Below the pieces are notes generated by a model, which made no database searches, had not been told where the DNA came from, and saw only the letters and a list, made by a program, of their open reading frames with translations. Positions 1 through 32,100 of a stretch of DNA of 64,000 bases are shown piece by piece; the stretch's first letter is position 1; each line of letters begins with the position of its first letter. The DNA comes from Albula goreensis (lineage: Eukaryota > Chordata > Actinopteri > Albuliformes > Albulidae): the NCBI GenBank assembly GCA_022829145.1, contig CM040761.1, positions 15,806,245-15,870,244 of the forward strand, written 5' to 3'. The position numbers and the translations under genes are program-made.

Positions 1-2997
1 TAAATAATGGTGTGTATTCCATAGGGAGAGATGGTGTGGGATCAATGCTGGAGCTGGCCACAAACCCCCTCACCCCCACCCCCACCCCCACCCCCTGCTC
101 TCACAATCTGGATTCAATACATCTTTGGCAATTTCGGAAATCTGCGCCCAAGCAGGAAAATAAGTTTAATTGTTAACAATGAGACCATACTAAAGCATAG
201 AACCGAAGACAGAGACATTTTAAGTTAGTTCCTCATTTTTACACTTCAAAAAGCCGGGCATTTCTTTCATTTCAATGCCGTAAATCTTTCCTTTTGTAAT
301 GAAAAGAGAGAACTGTTTTTATGTCTCTGCCCTTTGAAATTTAAAGGCTTGTTATTAGCTGAAGAACTGTAATAATAGCTGTATAAAGGGTTTTTTCCTG
401 ACATAAATTTAAACAGTAATTGGAAATTATAATTATTATATAAGATTTATGATTTTAAAAAAATTATACAAATTATTTTCAAATGATCCAGATTTACTTA
501 ATTTGGGCTCTTAAATAATACTAATAATGTGTATGTACTAATAGGATGCCAGTTTCACATAGCTTAAAATAATTATTAATTGTACATTTAAAATAAGTAA
601 ATGTGATTGGCAGCAAAAGCCACTAGTTGTAATAAAACTATAATAATAAATATTATTATCTAAATTATATGAAATTGTCTTTAGTGGTGTTAATACTGAA
701 TTATACATTCTGTAAAAGGGCTGGTAATTATTTTGAGGCTACAATTTAATGTACGCATGATTAAAACACTAAAGTCTCCACACAATATTGCCTATTTATG
801 GCAGGAAGGAAATAAACGTTAAGTTTAACCGCGCTACATTAGTTTAGTTTTGCTTATATTGCTGCATACACAATCGCTGTATATTATAATCCTCAAACAA
901 AAATCGTGTTATTATATACAAACATGTGTGTATTGTTTTTTTTTCGTTATGTTTTCATCTTTTTTTACAATTACCTTTACAGATCACTCGGTGTATTCTT
1001 CGTTGTCATATTGTCACATGACTTCACCTCACTTCATAAATTTTATTAGTATTTTACAACCTGATGATGGTACATGACCTATCAAATGAAGTGACATTTA
1101 GATTTCGCACTCGAACAGACGACATGGCTGATTAAAATGTACTTGTTTTCCTTACAGAGTGCGTCGTGACAGTTTTTGTTTAATTTAAAATTACATCAGT
1201 AGTCCATCAAAAACAACGTTGGCTGAAAGATTTACAGTAATTCCCTTTTTTTAATATCGAGGCAATCGTTAAATAGTAAATGGCAGAGGAAATACAACGC
1301 AACCCCCGATGCTAGAGGGAGAAGGGGAGAGGTCTTCCAGGGAAATGTGAGGGTTAAGTTGTATGCGCGGGTTGTAATATAACTACTGCCCCTAAGAGTA
1401 AGAAAACTAAAAACACATTTCAAATAAATTAATTAGAAACAGCTCACGTTGGCGCTTTCACTGCGACATTAGAAATCGTGAAAAACCTCATGCGCCAGGT
1501 ATATGGCTCCTGAATACAGAATGTACTCGCGCCTTTATGATCCCCTTTGACCTCTTGTGCAGCACATTAGCGATCCGCTACCCCATACTACGCGCGTTCG
1601 CCTACATAAATCCCCTAGCATACAGAAAATTGTTACTCGGTAGAAAAGTGCAGGTGCGGTTCACTGGGTATTTAACGAAGTGGCATTACAGAGTTATTCA
1701 ATACTTTTAGCTAGTAAATATTTTGAATTGGATAAAATCTAATCGGATCCGTAGCTTTTTTCTTTTCACGCTATTGGCAAAAGTTTTTCATGTAATTCGT
1801 GCATTCTGCAACGTAAAAATATTCAATGCAGGTCAATCTTCGGCATTTTTTGTGATCACACTCAAACACTCCAAATGCAGGGCAAGAATGACCTTGTTTC
1901 CTAAAACATTCGCCACTGCTCCTCTTTAACGTTGGAATAGGTCGTACATGAATCTAATGAGAGATTCTCAATACGTTTTTTTCTCGTGTGTTCCCACTTG
2001 ATCGTATTACGAACATAGAAAACTTTTAATTTAGGCTAATAGTACAAAAACCTCATCTTGCCATATTTGGATAAAGAGGTAATGGCACACGTACAAAATC
2101 CACCTGCCAAGGTGCAAAAGTCACCATCGCATATCTTAGACTAGATTCGAGCCAAAAAATAAAAAGGAGGAAATACATTAAAAAGAAGAAATTATTCTCC
2201 GAGTAGGCCAATATATGCGTAGTGTGGCATACTGCACCAAATGAAGAATTGGGCTGTAGCTCAAAGATTTACAAAGCATCACCATAAATAAATTTAACAT
2301 GACTAGAAAGTGCTGTCTACCTCTGGACATGGGGGACTCCTGGATGAATAGTAACACTAAAAGCAAAAGTGGCCACTGCTAGCCCATCGCATCAAAGTCT
2401 TATTAGTTATGTTCTTAACCATTCATATTTTTTTCAGACAAAATGCATAAAATTAGTACTCCTTCACAGCAAATCAGAGGTATTTTTGTGAAATATCTAA
2501 AAATCTGTTAAATGTATGGGCTTAGAAACCCCTAGTAATATGACAAGTTTATTTCACAATCAGCAAAAGGGCTTTTTTTATCAACAGCCAATGCTACAAA
2601 TGACATATTTTAATGATTGTCTTGTAGTTTGTTCATATTAGGTATGATGTGGCAGCATCAGAAAATGCTTTTATTTTTCTACCTTCGTAATTATGCGCTC
2701 CATTGTACCACTTTTCAGCTCAAACTGTCAAAATACAAAATGCCGTTCAGCGTGATTAAGTAAAGTGTAGGAACCAACACATTCCAATGTAATTTTAATG
2801 ACATTAAAATCTTCAGCTTTCAGTGAACAGGGGGCACGTTCATTTACCAAGTTTGACCGCACAAAATTATCAGTGGGCAAAATAAAGGTTTCTAATGTTA
2901 AACGTAGATGTAAAAGGTTTTAAAAATGTTTTAATGCTAGAATGATCTTCAAGTCCAGGCAAAATCTTGGCGAGTTAGAGGGGGTGGTGTCAGTTAC
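1..2997 (-). other. Start of tbx15 intron 2
   Basis: This is AT-rich sequence running from the exon 2 donor at 2997 to the left edge. I see no coding exon on either strand; the T-box continuation (beginning RMFPAM in relatives) is absent. A short CCCCCA run lies near 65-96. The stretch around 1440-1680 is richer in CpG and mixed sequence and could be a regulatory element, but nothing decisive is visible. Confidence 0.7.
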
Positions 2998-11766
<8,769 letters not shown>

Positions 11767-12020
11767 CTCTTACACGCGAAAACCCAACGAAGTGGGTGAA
11801 ATAATCCGTTCACAACTCACACAGATCAAAATTTGTGCATAGAAAATAATATTCGAAAGAAAACACTCTTCAAAAGTAATCCAGAAACTACAATGACTAG
11901 CAAAAGCTGCTTTCATAAGGATTCTTCAGTGGGGGAGGTGCCATTTTCTTGAGGATTGCCGCCAGCTAGAGACACCATCAGAAAAGTTTGTTTTGATGAA
12001 ATATCAGCGCTCAATGTCGC

Positions 12021-12030
12021 CTCTCCCTCT

Positions 12031-12071
<41 letters not shown>

Positions 12072-12086
12072 ACTCACTCTCTCTCT
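12021..12086. repeat. CT/GA-rich microsatellite upstream of tbx15
   Basis: A pyrimidine tract of CT units with a few CACT interruptions. Read on the minus strand it is a GA tract about 255-320 bp upstream of the tbx15 start codon, a position where GAGA-like tracts are common in developmental promoters. A promoter role is inference. Confidence 0.85.
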
Positions 12087-15000
12087 GATTGATACACACT
12101 TCTGGATTTTTTTTTTTGCAAAGCACGTGGGGTAATCCCCTTGTCTCCTGTCAAATCCTGTACACCCAATGAGAAGCGTGGAACTGAATAAAGCATAAAT
12201 ATGTCGTCCAATGGTAAAAGAAAGAAACTCTTACTCGTGTCTGGAGAATCTTAATGTGGACGCTCGCCAAAGGACACAATAAATTAGGTGCATTATGGAA
12301 GAATATCTCTCTTATTCCTACACATGGCAGATTATTAAATGTACAAGTGTACATTGTTTACTTCATTATTCAGCATAATTCATTCTGCACAGTTAAATCG
12401 AACCAATTGCCACAGTGCAAATTAAACAACACACAATTATGAGCCGCTTAGCAGCTTCCTTCATATGATCATTTTCAAACCAATTTTTTCAAACGTTACT
12501 TTGCTACCAACTGGCACAATACAGACGATGTTCATGAGGTAATTTAATATGAAACATAAATGTTAAAATAATATGAAATTCATACATGAGGTTCGCGTAG
12601 GTCCATACATGTTTATCTTACACTTGTATCAAGCTGTTCTACATTGTTTTTTTTTTTTATAAGATCATGGCACGTCTACCCGAAACGCATAACCAGAATA
12701 ACCGATTATTTGTATTGCTTGAGCAAAAAAATGATTTCTTAAATTACATGTGTTGTTAAATTATTACACTATTAGAAAAGGGGTGAAAATGGACTCTACA
12801 AAAACCCTCTGCGTAGTTTCAAAGAACGTTGTCAAAAACAGGTTCTTTGTATCAAAGAACCTTAAAAAATGAGCAACTTACAGTACCTTTCTTCAGTTCC
12901 ATGGAACCGTTTGTTCTGAGAATGTGATGAGCAATTTATATTGATGTACTCTCTGAAAACTGCTATAACGGTATAATAACTAAAGTCGTTGCTCCGTGTG
13001 GGCCTCCTGTTCAACAGGACTTTCTGAAGATGACCATGCGCGCCATTGTACGATAATCTAAATCAAACTTTTCCAAAAAAAAAAAATAAATAAAAAATAC
13101 AGAAATAATAAAAAATCACCCCAAACCGATCGAGACGTGGGGGTGTATCTGTCACCGGAATGTTTTCATTGAACATCCTTATTTCTGCTTCGCGTCGTGA
13201 TTGTTTTAATTTTGTGAGACATGGCTTTAGTGTCCCCAAGCGCCCCTTGCAAGCAGAAGGACATCTGAACCAGACACAAGTAAAACAGTTGCTATGATGG
13301 ATAAACAATGAACTTGTCTCACAGTCAAATTTTGGGGGGAATTATAAACAAATAATTACATAACCAAACGATCAAGCAGCTTGCTGGTATATGAAGCTAA
13401 TGTGCTTTTGTCAACAGCTAAAATTTCTGGCGCTGAAGACAGCATTTGGAACAAGGTAAGTAGCCCATTGTTTGTATTTTTCACTGACACACAAAAAGGA
13501 AAGAAGGAAGTGACCACATCTGCTTAAATTATTTCCTCGAGTTAAAATAACATTTGATTCATGAGACTAAAATCAATACAACAATGAAACAAATAAACTT
13601 AATGTGTACAAATGTTCATGAGTTTCCTCCCCTGGAATTATAATTATTAGAATTGTAATTTCACGCAGTCATAACCAATTTTAAAAGCCCCTGCTATCAT
13701 TACATTCGAGCCACAAAAATTTCTGTTTGTCAACACGATACAGACTATACAATTGCTAAGTTACAGGAATGTCAGTGTGTTCTTTATATTAAGGTAGAAC
13801 ATGAACCATGTGTTTGATACAATCAATAGTATGCAAAAGTTAAGAATATTTTATACTATAAAACAATTCAACAATTAATTTTTGTTCACCTTATAATTTT
13901 TACATTGCATACAATGATATTTCATTATATGAACCAAAAAGGTCAAATTAAGAGGTTTCTTAAAAGGCAACATAACAAAAGGATCGCATCAAACATTCAT
14001 CTACCCACCTGGCAATAATTGTGCCTATGGTGAAGTATTTTATACATCTTCTGTGCATCAGGCACACCAAATGGTGCATGGTGCATCTAACATGTGCGAA
14101 TGGAGTATGAACAGAGTACAAACATTGCTTGTGCGCCTATCGTGACTTTCTTTAAGAGTTTGGGTATTTCAAAAGTACATTGTTCATGTCTGCTACAAAA
14201 CAGGAGTGGTATCGACGGACTTGAGTAAAATACTCAGCCTTCTGAATACGTAGAGGCTATTATTTTCACCTTTAGTAATTATTACTGGAAGAAGTGAATG
14301 TCATAAATACGTTTTCCCTTTTCAGTTGGAAAAAGAGTTCATTTACACGTCTATTAAATGTTTTAGATTACAGAAATCCCTACCTGCTGAGGCCATGGAA
14401 AATGAAGAACCACATTGCCGTTGATTCGTTTAGTGTGAAATTCAAGTTCAACATCACTTATGTGAAGAGTGTCTTTTTGGAGCATTGCAATTAAATATTG
14501 ATATTCACAAAAGCAAATATTATATTTACAAGGACTAGGTCGATGGCTGAAAAAAACATGCCCAGTAGACACAGAAAAAACTCGACTCCGAATCAGAAAA
14601 AAAATTGTAACACCTTTTGAACCTTCTGGAGGGTTTGTACGTAAAATTTGGAACAAAAAAATTATGTAATTCCGATTTTTAGCATGAATTTGGAATAGAT
14701 GAATGTGTTTATATTTATTTAGTTTTACTTATTTAGCATAGATTATTTCAGTTCAAATAGTAACCTACATATATAGATGAAATAATATATGCAGATATAC
14801 TGTTTGCTATCGTATATTTGCAAAAAATGTAATCATGTGCGAGGTAAACTTATTGTGAAACTGCTGATTATGATGTTCACAGTTTGTGTACAGTAGGGGG
14901 CCAAGAGCGTAAGAGCAACACAGTAGATGCTAATTTTTACTTTCAAATTCAGAGTTTATTCTGTAATCTGTGTCAAAATGCCCTCCAAACATATTTCCTT

Positions 15001-17287
15001 TATTTGTGTTAGCAGTGAATCAGGAGTATTTATTTACAATCAAACGGATTTGGAGATTTGTAGTATTGGAGTGTTTTTTGCTCTGGTTTTCTGATTACCT
15101 TGGTAAATGCACCAAGACCTAAAATATGACACTCCAAACTGTTGACAAATTAAGCTTACAAGGGACATTTTTGAATTCATAAATCATAGATTACACTATA
15201 GTAATTACTATAGCATGAATCTGCGTAGACTATATATATATATATCATTATCTGCCATCGGTATCTGTAAACTCTATTTGACACGTGTAAGTGAAAACAC
15301 GCGCGCACACTTATGTGCCTGGGAAACTTCACCCTTGACGTATTCTTAATATTGAGAGCACCTGTACACAAGTGTATGAGTGTCTAAATCTTTCACACAT
15401 AATCTGGAGTACGTAGATTAATCGATCTAAGATTTACGAAACCATGTACAGGGAAACGTTACCACAGATTCAATTTTAGGGGATCTGTTAAAAGATTTAA
15501 GCAGTTATCCAGTCACGGGAAACGAGGCTACGTTGTCTTATTGAGCTTTCTGCTGTCGCCTCCATTACACTGCTCGTTTTACAGCTAGGCTATGTCTTTG
15601 ATAATGTATCCATAAAAGAGTGCTTTGTCCAGATGGAAGCACTATTGACAATAATCATTCTGAACGAGGCAGCTGAGACATTAACACAGAATTTTTCTGT
15701 GGGTAAAGTTCTACCTAGAACAGGTCGCTCATAAAATCTCTTTAGGGATGAATGATATTTACGACCATTAAATTCAGCGGATTATGCTGTTGGCCCCGGT
15801 TGTACGCGAGACTACATCAATAGCAGGCACGGTCCACGACCGTTTCTTTAAACTTATGATTAAAACACTATTAAATTTTAAAGATAAGTGCATAATTTAA
15901 TTTAAACTACCTTTACAAACAGCCAACGACTTAGGGACTAACGATATTATGTTCAAGTATTATCTCCAACAATAACAGGGCCTGTAGCTACTTGTACCCT
16001 ATTACATTAAGAAAATATCGCTTTTGTGAAATACCATGATGCAGTGTTTACCGCAGATGAAAAGTAACATTGCCTCAATAGCCCCATTCGTTTAGTTATC
16101 GTATATTTTTCTAAAAAAATATTTTTGTGTGTTCTGAATTTACTAGAATAGAAAACGTTGAGATAGTCAAAGTCTAATCATCATGCCATTCAAAGAAACT
16201 TGGACGTCTGAGATGTTGACGATTCAAAATGAACTAAATCAACGACATGCAACATGAAGTTATATATAAAAATACTATATTATAACTGATGCAGAAATGT
16301 ATGGCATGTCAGCAACGATCCACTAATCGGTGGAAATGTAAACATTACAGATGTACAACATTCGGCCACAAAATGTCCAATCACAAAAATCTATGGAGAG
16401 GCAGTCTTGAGCATTTTGGCATATATATGGGAAACCTGTCCTTTCAAAAACTTAATCAGAATAGACTATTATTGATGTCGGCGATGTACTTGAAATACTT
16501 TGATATCATACAGCTGCAAAAGCTGTTCACTTTGGTTGCCGGGGTATCCAATTCTCATTCATTATTCAACTCCGGAGCGTCTGACTATTTTCTTTTCTGT
16601 TTATATTGGTTTTTAGCTCTTCTTTACTTAAGCAATATTGTCTGGTTCACTTAACAGTTTCTGTATATCTACTGCAAATTATAACAATTAAGGATTAAGC
16701 TTATGTCATATTGTCAATAGATTTTTACTGTGGTCTACACATTGGAGACCTGAACACAGGCTGTGTCACCAATTTAAATCATGTGAGAACCCACTGTGTC
16801 ATTAATAAATCTATTCACACCAGAAACATTTATAGCAGATACGTATGCCCTTGGTCCCATTTACGTCACAGACGAGGTCAGACGTTGGACGCAACAGGTT
16901 GAGCTTTTCCCAAGTGGACCTTGAGTCCAGGTTTGGCTTCATCATGGAAACATCATCAGAGATTCGCTCTGGCTCACCATACTCGAGTGGTGCTGAAAAT
17001 AGGACCCGAAACAATTCTTCCATCTCATCTGCACGGCAGTTCACAGCCCCAGCGTCGTGGTTATCCAGTCTTTCACTTCATCAGTTTCTGTTCAGATTCT
17101 TTATTTATGGGCGACAGAGCAAATACGTAAACAGAGATATATGCCATTGTCTGATTGAATGTGCGATTTCATTAATTTATGTTTTAAGCAAAATTTTTTT
17201 TTCCATTTACATGCTCTTTAATATTACTCGTGGGTATATGAATAATTATCTGAGTAAGTATTTGATGCTCTAAAATAACAGTTGGTT

Positions 17288-17308
17288 AAAAAAAAAAAAA
17301 AAAAAAAA
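17288..17308. repeat. Poly-A run
   Basis: Twenty-one consecutive A residues. It could be the tail of an old retroposed sequence, but no recognisable body precedes it. Confidence 0.9.
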
Positions 17309-18335
17309 CATTGTGATTTTTTAAAAATACATTTACCAAAAATGCCAGCATAAAACACAGCAGGCAACCAGTGAATAAAAAATAAAAAGTTAAATAATAA
17401 AACATTAGGAGTAATAACTATAATAATGTCATTTAAGAGAATCATATTAGAATAAATTAGTCTTATTTCAATGTAGTTCTTTTTTGTGTATTTATATATT
17501 CTCTTGAGGTATAAAAACGAAAGGCCCATATTTCTTTTCTTTTTCTTTTTATCTTATAATACAAACACATAAATCCACAAAAATGCATATAAAATGATTT
17601 TAAAAATAAATCAGCCTTGGATGAAGTATTATCCCAGTCTTCCCGCAGAGATCCAGCTCTCACAGGGCACACAAACAGAGCTAGAAGCTTTAAAATGATT
17701 CCGTTCCATTCTGTCTCCTGTGCATCTGGAGTTTCTCATCTTTCAAAGGACACACCAGCCATGTCACACAAAAGAAACACAACCAAGTCATTTAGCTGTG
17801 GTTATTCTTTGTTGTTGTTGTTGTTGTCCCTCCCATTATTCCTCCATAAATTAGTCATCATCCCCACAAACAAATACGAAATAGTTACAGTGTATGAAAC
17901 AACCAGAGAATAAAAGCACACAAAGCCGGAACAGACCCACCTTAAGACAGACCTGGCAATAGTGCTGAACAGATATGGGACCAGACAGGTAATGAGAACA
18001 CTGCATGATCCAGTCCCAGGTGCGGTGCTACATCTTTTACCCTTAAGCAGGTGTGGTACCTAAATTCCTCCAGCAGTCATCCAGCTATATAAATGGTTAG
18101 TAAAACATAAAGATGTGTGAAATTGTATGTCAAATACTGCTATGCATCTGCTGTGCAACTTCACAGTACCACAGCCCAGGGGTTAGGGACTGTATTTCTG
18201 TGCCCTTTTGTTTGTTACTCAAATCCTCACCTGCACTGCAAGTGCTCATTATCCTTTTCTTATTCTCTCTTTTCTCTCAGTCACTTTCCTTCTGTCTGTT
18301 TGGACATACTCATCCCCAGAACTCATCCCCCGCTT

Positions 18336-27316
<8,981 letters not shown>

Positions 27317-28426
27317 CTTGGATTGTGCAAACAGCAAAACCAGCAGCAGCTACGGAGTCACAAAAGGGCCATTTTGACTGCCGTGAACTTTTCCACTTTT
27401 TTGCCGGTGGATTGTTGGGGTCAGCTTGACGCTCACATTGTTAATACGAGTCAGTATGAGTAATTGCAACCTAGAGAGATACAATCTTTAAACTGTTTGA
27501 TTTAAGACATAAATTATATCGGAGGTGAATTTTGTATTTAAATACATTTGGTTTGAGACAGCTCTGGGGAAATATAATTTTTAAACTTGTAAAATTCTAG
27601 AGGAGTGCTGAACTCTTTGCTCCTTCATAGGGACTTTTGGTAAATACAAACGGGTCCCCATAAAGTGGTGCCCCATGCAGAATATACAAGACAGAGAAGT
27701 CACATTTTTCTCTCTTAGTTCCCATTATCCATATATAACATTTATTAAAGGATTTGACCAACAATGATGCTTTTCTCTTGTTTAATTTTAATTCCTTGTC
27801 CCCTACAACATGATTCCAGGAGGAGTGTCAGTGTGTTAGTGTTTGCAAGATTTGAAGTAGTAGTCCAAATTGACTGAAAAATGCAGCATTGTTTACATTT
27901 AGATCAATTAGATCAGATTAACATAAAACAAGGATTTATCTGTCCCACAGTAATGCATTTGAATGAATGCATTTAATTTTTCTACTGTATAATATAAACA
28001 TAAATTACAAGTGTTTATATTAAAGGATGATATATGTTGGAAGTGAAACCTCTGATCAGAATGCAAAAGAAAACTACACTCAGCCCAGCTGACAATGTTC
28101 ACTTTTTCCTTTTTTTAAAAAAAAAAGAATAGGATTGTCTCTACCAATCCTTCAGCTATGAGCTTTGTTCCAGAATGATCTCAACATTTATGCCTTTAAA
28201 TACGCTTTTTTTCCCCCTGCTTCCAGAATGCTCACTGTTTTCCCCCTGTGTTCCCCTGTGTTCTCCTGGCACCCAGAGAGACAAATGGTGAAAAAGCTCC
28301 AGCTCTCTGACACATCCTCAAAAACACCATATGTGCTGTAGATGTCAAAAACTCACCAAAGAAGAAAGATCAATGCCTTTCCTTCACACAGATATCTACA
28401 GGCAGTAGTTCTCAACCTTCTGCTTA

Positions 28427-28540
28427 TATAAAATGACTCTCCTGATACAAAATTAGATATAAAATGACTCTCCTGATATAAAATTACTGATATAAAATGA
28501 CTCTCCTGATATACAATAACAGATATAAAATGACTGTCCT
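28427..28540. repeat. Short imperfect minisatellite, about four copies
   Basis: Repeated units containing ATAAAATGACTCTCCTGAT spaced about 30-37 bases apart, decaying at both ends. Confidence 0.8.
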
Positions 28541-29229
28541 TGTACAGTAGTTAGAGTAAAGTGGAGTGTAATCAGTAATTAACCAAAGTGCAGTAACTAG
28601 AGTGTGATCCCTACACACTAATGATCAGAGTGGTAACATGTTTTTTGTTTGTTTGTTTGTTTTAAAAGCACAGACAGAACCAAAGCCACTTCTCATATGG
28701 GCACACTGTGATCGACAGCTTCAAAAACACCCAGAGTATTTCACACACAACAGACACGGTAATTAGTGGTAAATTTGTGATGATATTGGGACACTGGTAA
28801 CATCAGAATCAGAGGAATTTTGAGAAAACAAAGACAGTGGTAAACTTGGAAATGTTCACTATTTTCCCAGATGAACAATGGTGCTATCTCGCACAGATTT
28901 GCCAAATCTCTCTCTCTCTTCCTTCTCTCCTGTTCATGTGCATTATTTTTAAAAAGCCTGGAATTGATTCAGTAACAGTGACCCTGTCGCCTGAGGCAGC
29001 CGACCTGGGGAAACATAGCCTTCATGTTTAATTTAGTAGGGGAGCTAAAGAGATCCTGCTCCCAGTCAGTTCCTATTTGCACACAATGCTCCACTCACAG
29101 CTCTGTGTTTTCTCTGCACTTTACAGGGTGTAATTGGTTGTAGGCATGCAGCACATTTCATTGCTTCAGTTTCACATGCTCTGTGGCCTCCTTATACAAG
29201 ATAGTCTCTACTAGGGCTGTTTGGGTGAG

Positions 29230-29320
29230 ATTTCCTACTTAAGGGCATAACAAGCAGGAGTCAAACCCACAACCCCCTCAGTTCAGGGTAATTGCCATTC
29301 CTTCACCCTGTTGGATCAGT
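29230..29320 (+). repeat. Degenerate SINE-like remnant
   Basis: The string CTTAAGGGCATAACAAGC, followed by GGAGTCAAACCCACAACC, resembles the middle of a very common fish interspersed repeat (the AAGGGCACAAC ... GAACCCACAACC type). Only the conserved core is recognisable and the boundaries are guesses. Confidence 0.4.
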
Positions 29321-29605
29321 TTGAGACATTTTTCTATTTTAAAAAAACAAACCCATTGAATTACTACCAGGGATGGCCATCAAAATATGTATATGGGCTC
29401 ATTGCTTTTTTTTAATATTCACAATGTAATGAAAAAATAATCACAGTAATTCAAGGGCAGGCATTTTGTGGAGAATCCTGAGATAATTTTATATATCAAA
29501 ATTATGAATCCCAAAAATAGTACTACAAAATTGAGCATATATTTGCTTACCTTTTTATTGATCGTTCTGTAAATAATTTGCAAGCATGAGTATAATGAGT
29601 TTTTA

Positions 29606-29620
29606 GTACCCTCTGCTGGA
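29606..29620 (-). promoter_or_regulatory. CTCF-like motif
   Basis: The minus strand reads TCCAGCAGAGGGTAC, one mismatch from the core CCASYAGRKGGC. Motif evidence only. Confidence 0.35.
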
Positions 29621-30253
29621 GATATTTTGCAAAAGCAAGAAGAATGTTGGGTGTGTAGCTGCTCTGAGTCCCAGGTGAGGCTCTCCGATACTACACCCAT
29701 AAAAGAGAACAACTCTAAACTGGAGCTGTATTAATGCATCAGCAAAATATGCAGTAATAATAAACACAATAACTATGCAAGAAATACATAAGATAATGTA
29801 AGTTATTGCAATAGGAATCTTAGGGCAAATTCTTCCTATTGTGTGTTCCTTTAAAACCCATTATTAATATCTAATGAAAAGTTGCTGTTAAATGTCTTAT
29901 GTTACATGTGTGTTTCCTCTCTGCACAATCAAGGGGTTGAATTTTGGTGGCCTGAAAATGAGCCAAGAATAATCAAAGAATTGTTGTCCATAGTGGGGCT
30001 GAAGAAATTCTACTGGTTAAAACAGACCCAGAACATAGAGCCTAAACCATAACAGATCCAGTTCATTCAAGTTCACTCTCTCTTAAGGAGCTGGAAAGGT
30101 AAAATGTGTGTGGTTTTTTTTTTTTTTTGAATATATGAAGCTTACTACTATTACTATGTTGCACACCAAGGAAGGCATGGGCTGGAGATAGAATTGAGAT
30201 GCAATCTGAACTGAAGGTTGAGAGAGGAGTAATATTACGTTCCTTCATATATG

Positions 30254-30270
30254 TCTCCCTCTAGTGGCCA
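30254..30270 (-). promoter_or_regulatory. CTCF-like motif
   Basis: The minus strand reads TGGCCACTAGAGGGAGA, a near-perfect match to the CTCF core except for the final GC. Same orientation as the flanking candidates at 29606 and 32082. Confidence 0.45.
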
Positions 30271-30635
30271 AATACATAAGCGGCAACACACCAATGAGAC
30301 TCCAGTGAATGGTTTGAGACAGAAAAAATGTAGTTTAATGAGTAAAGTAAACTATCCCTGACAAGAAAGGAAGCAGGAGAAAGAATATCTTAAAGTCGAC
30401 CATTCTTCACGGGTGAATAAATAAGCAATGTGCTGTGCTTATGGAAATTACATAAATTATTGTTCTGTAATGTGCACTGAATGAGGGTATTGAATATCAA
30501 AAGAAGCTCATGATGTTTTTTGAGGGTCCATCTCTTATGACAGAGCAGCACATCCTTGTGAAAGCGATCTTCAGCCCTCACAGTAATGAGCCTTAAAAAA
30601 TGATTTGGTTCGGGGGCTGCTGAAAACCGAGCTTG

Positions 30636-30649
30636 GTTGCCACGGAAAC
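30636..30649. promoter_or_regulatory. RFX X-box motif
   Basis: GTTGCCACGGAAAC matches the palindromic RFX consensus GTTGCCNNGGNAAC almost exactly (13-14 positions). Such sites are found at ciliary gene promoters and enhancers. No ciliary gene is visible nearby, so the target is unknown. Confidence 0.5.
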
Positions 30650-30988
30650 CAAATACAGTGTGCGTAAATAACATGATCTGTTGGTACCATCTGGAAAACA
30701 TTGCTCGGGTGACATTGGTTCCATTTTATGTTTTATGCCTGCATTTTAGGGGATCCATTATAGTATGAATGTGTGTATCCGAGACTAAGCCAATGAATAG
30801 GATTATGTAGTTTTGAGATTTAAAGCTTATTCTAAACAAACAGAATGTTAAAAGGTGGAGTTGTATAGTAATGGTTGTACATGGCAGGTTTTTTCCTTTA
30901 AAAATCTTTTAATTTCCCATTTATTGAAACCAGACACAGAGTAAAAGTGGACTCTGATGTGTGTATATACTGGAAGGGTGTCCTCTGG

Positions 30989-31108
<120 letters not shown>

Positions 31109-32081
31109 AATCATTTAGAAGAGGATAATTGCACCACATTTAACTAATGAGTTCACAGAGCCTCAGTCCAGTAAGAATGATAATTTTCTGTCATACATAA
31201 AAAGCAACAAAAATAGTCAAAATCAAATGCAAAACTGGTACTGAGATCAAATGTGTCTGTGCTCAGATGTCAGAGGAGAGAGAATTGGTGCCTAGTTACA
31301 GAAATCCAGACCATCTAGATCAAAGACATTTTCCCTTCCCTTTTAAATGTGTGTGTGTGTGCGTGTGTGTGTATTTTTACATTCTCTTATAAATTCCCAA
31401 ACAATTCATTGAATTGTTTTCTGCAGACATTGCACCCATCCAAAATATATCTAATCCATCTACTGTCATTTGGGTAAAATCTGGACAGCACATGGAGCCC
31501 CGAGGCAGGGAGGGATCCCCCACGCAACACTGCTGAGCATGGCTGAGACTCTGCTGTGAGCAGGAGGAGGAAGCCAGCATGACCGAGGAAGAGGAGCAGC
31601 AGCTGAGGGCCATGGAGGAACACACCATGATGTTACAATTTCCTTGTTGATTGTCCATATATGTAATGGCATGAAAAAGCCATCTTTCCTTGTCAGACCA
31701 AAGAGCCACTTTAAGACATCATAAACTGTATTCATTCCAAACTCCCTGTCTCCCCAACTCTCTCTCTGGAGGAAGTCAAATCTTTATCCTTTTTGGAATG
31801 GAAGTACCTGTATAAAAACACTGCCATAGTGCAAAACATGCCAAAAATAAAACAAAAAGTGACTGGAACACAAGAGATACAGTAACTGTATTACAGGCCA
31901 TAATACTTCACTATATTTAACAAAATAAGAATTGTGATCTAAGAATATTTTCATACTATATCTAGTTATCTGTTATACTAGAATGTGATGTTGTACTATT
32001 GGATAGTATATCATATTGTAGCCCCTTTCTGCAACTCTTCCTCTTTTCACCTTGCAATCCTCAAATTCTGTTCTGCTATAG

Positions 32082-32100
32082 ACTGCCCTCTAGTGTCCAC
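32082..32100 (-). promoter_or_regulatory. CTCF-like motif
   Basis: The minus strand reads GTGGACACTAGAGGGCAGT, matching the CTCF core CCASYAGRKGGCRSY with one mismatch (ACA for CCA). Confidence 0.45.

Larger units (their letters stand above)
11767..18335. other. Intergenic region between tbx15 exon 1 and wars2
   Basis: This stretch contains the presumed tbx15 5' UTR and promoter (right of 11766 on the minus strand) and the wars2 3' UTR (left of 18336). A GA/CT-rich tract lies at 12021-12086 and a poly-A run at 17288-17308. No convincing gene is visible. A 75-90 codon frame open on both strands around 16811-17070 is described separately. Segments around 15440-15860 look like unique, mixed-composition DNA that might be conserved non-coding sequence. 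Confidence 0.6.

Noticed and set aside
31377-31735. Three overlapping minus-strand ORFs of 78-110 codons
   Set aside because: No family resemblance and no consistent splice phase with neighbouring exon candidates; likely chance frames.
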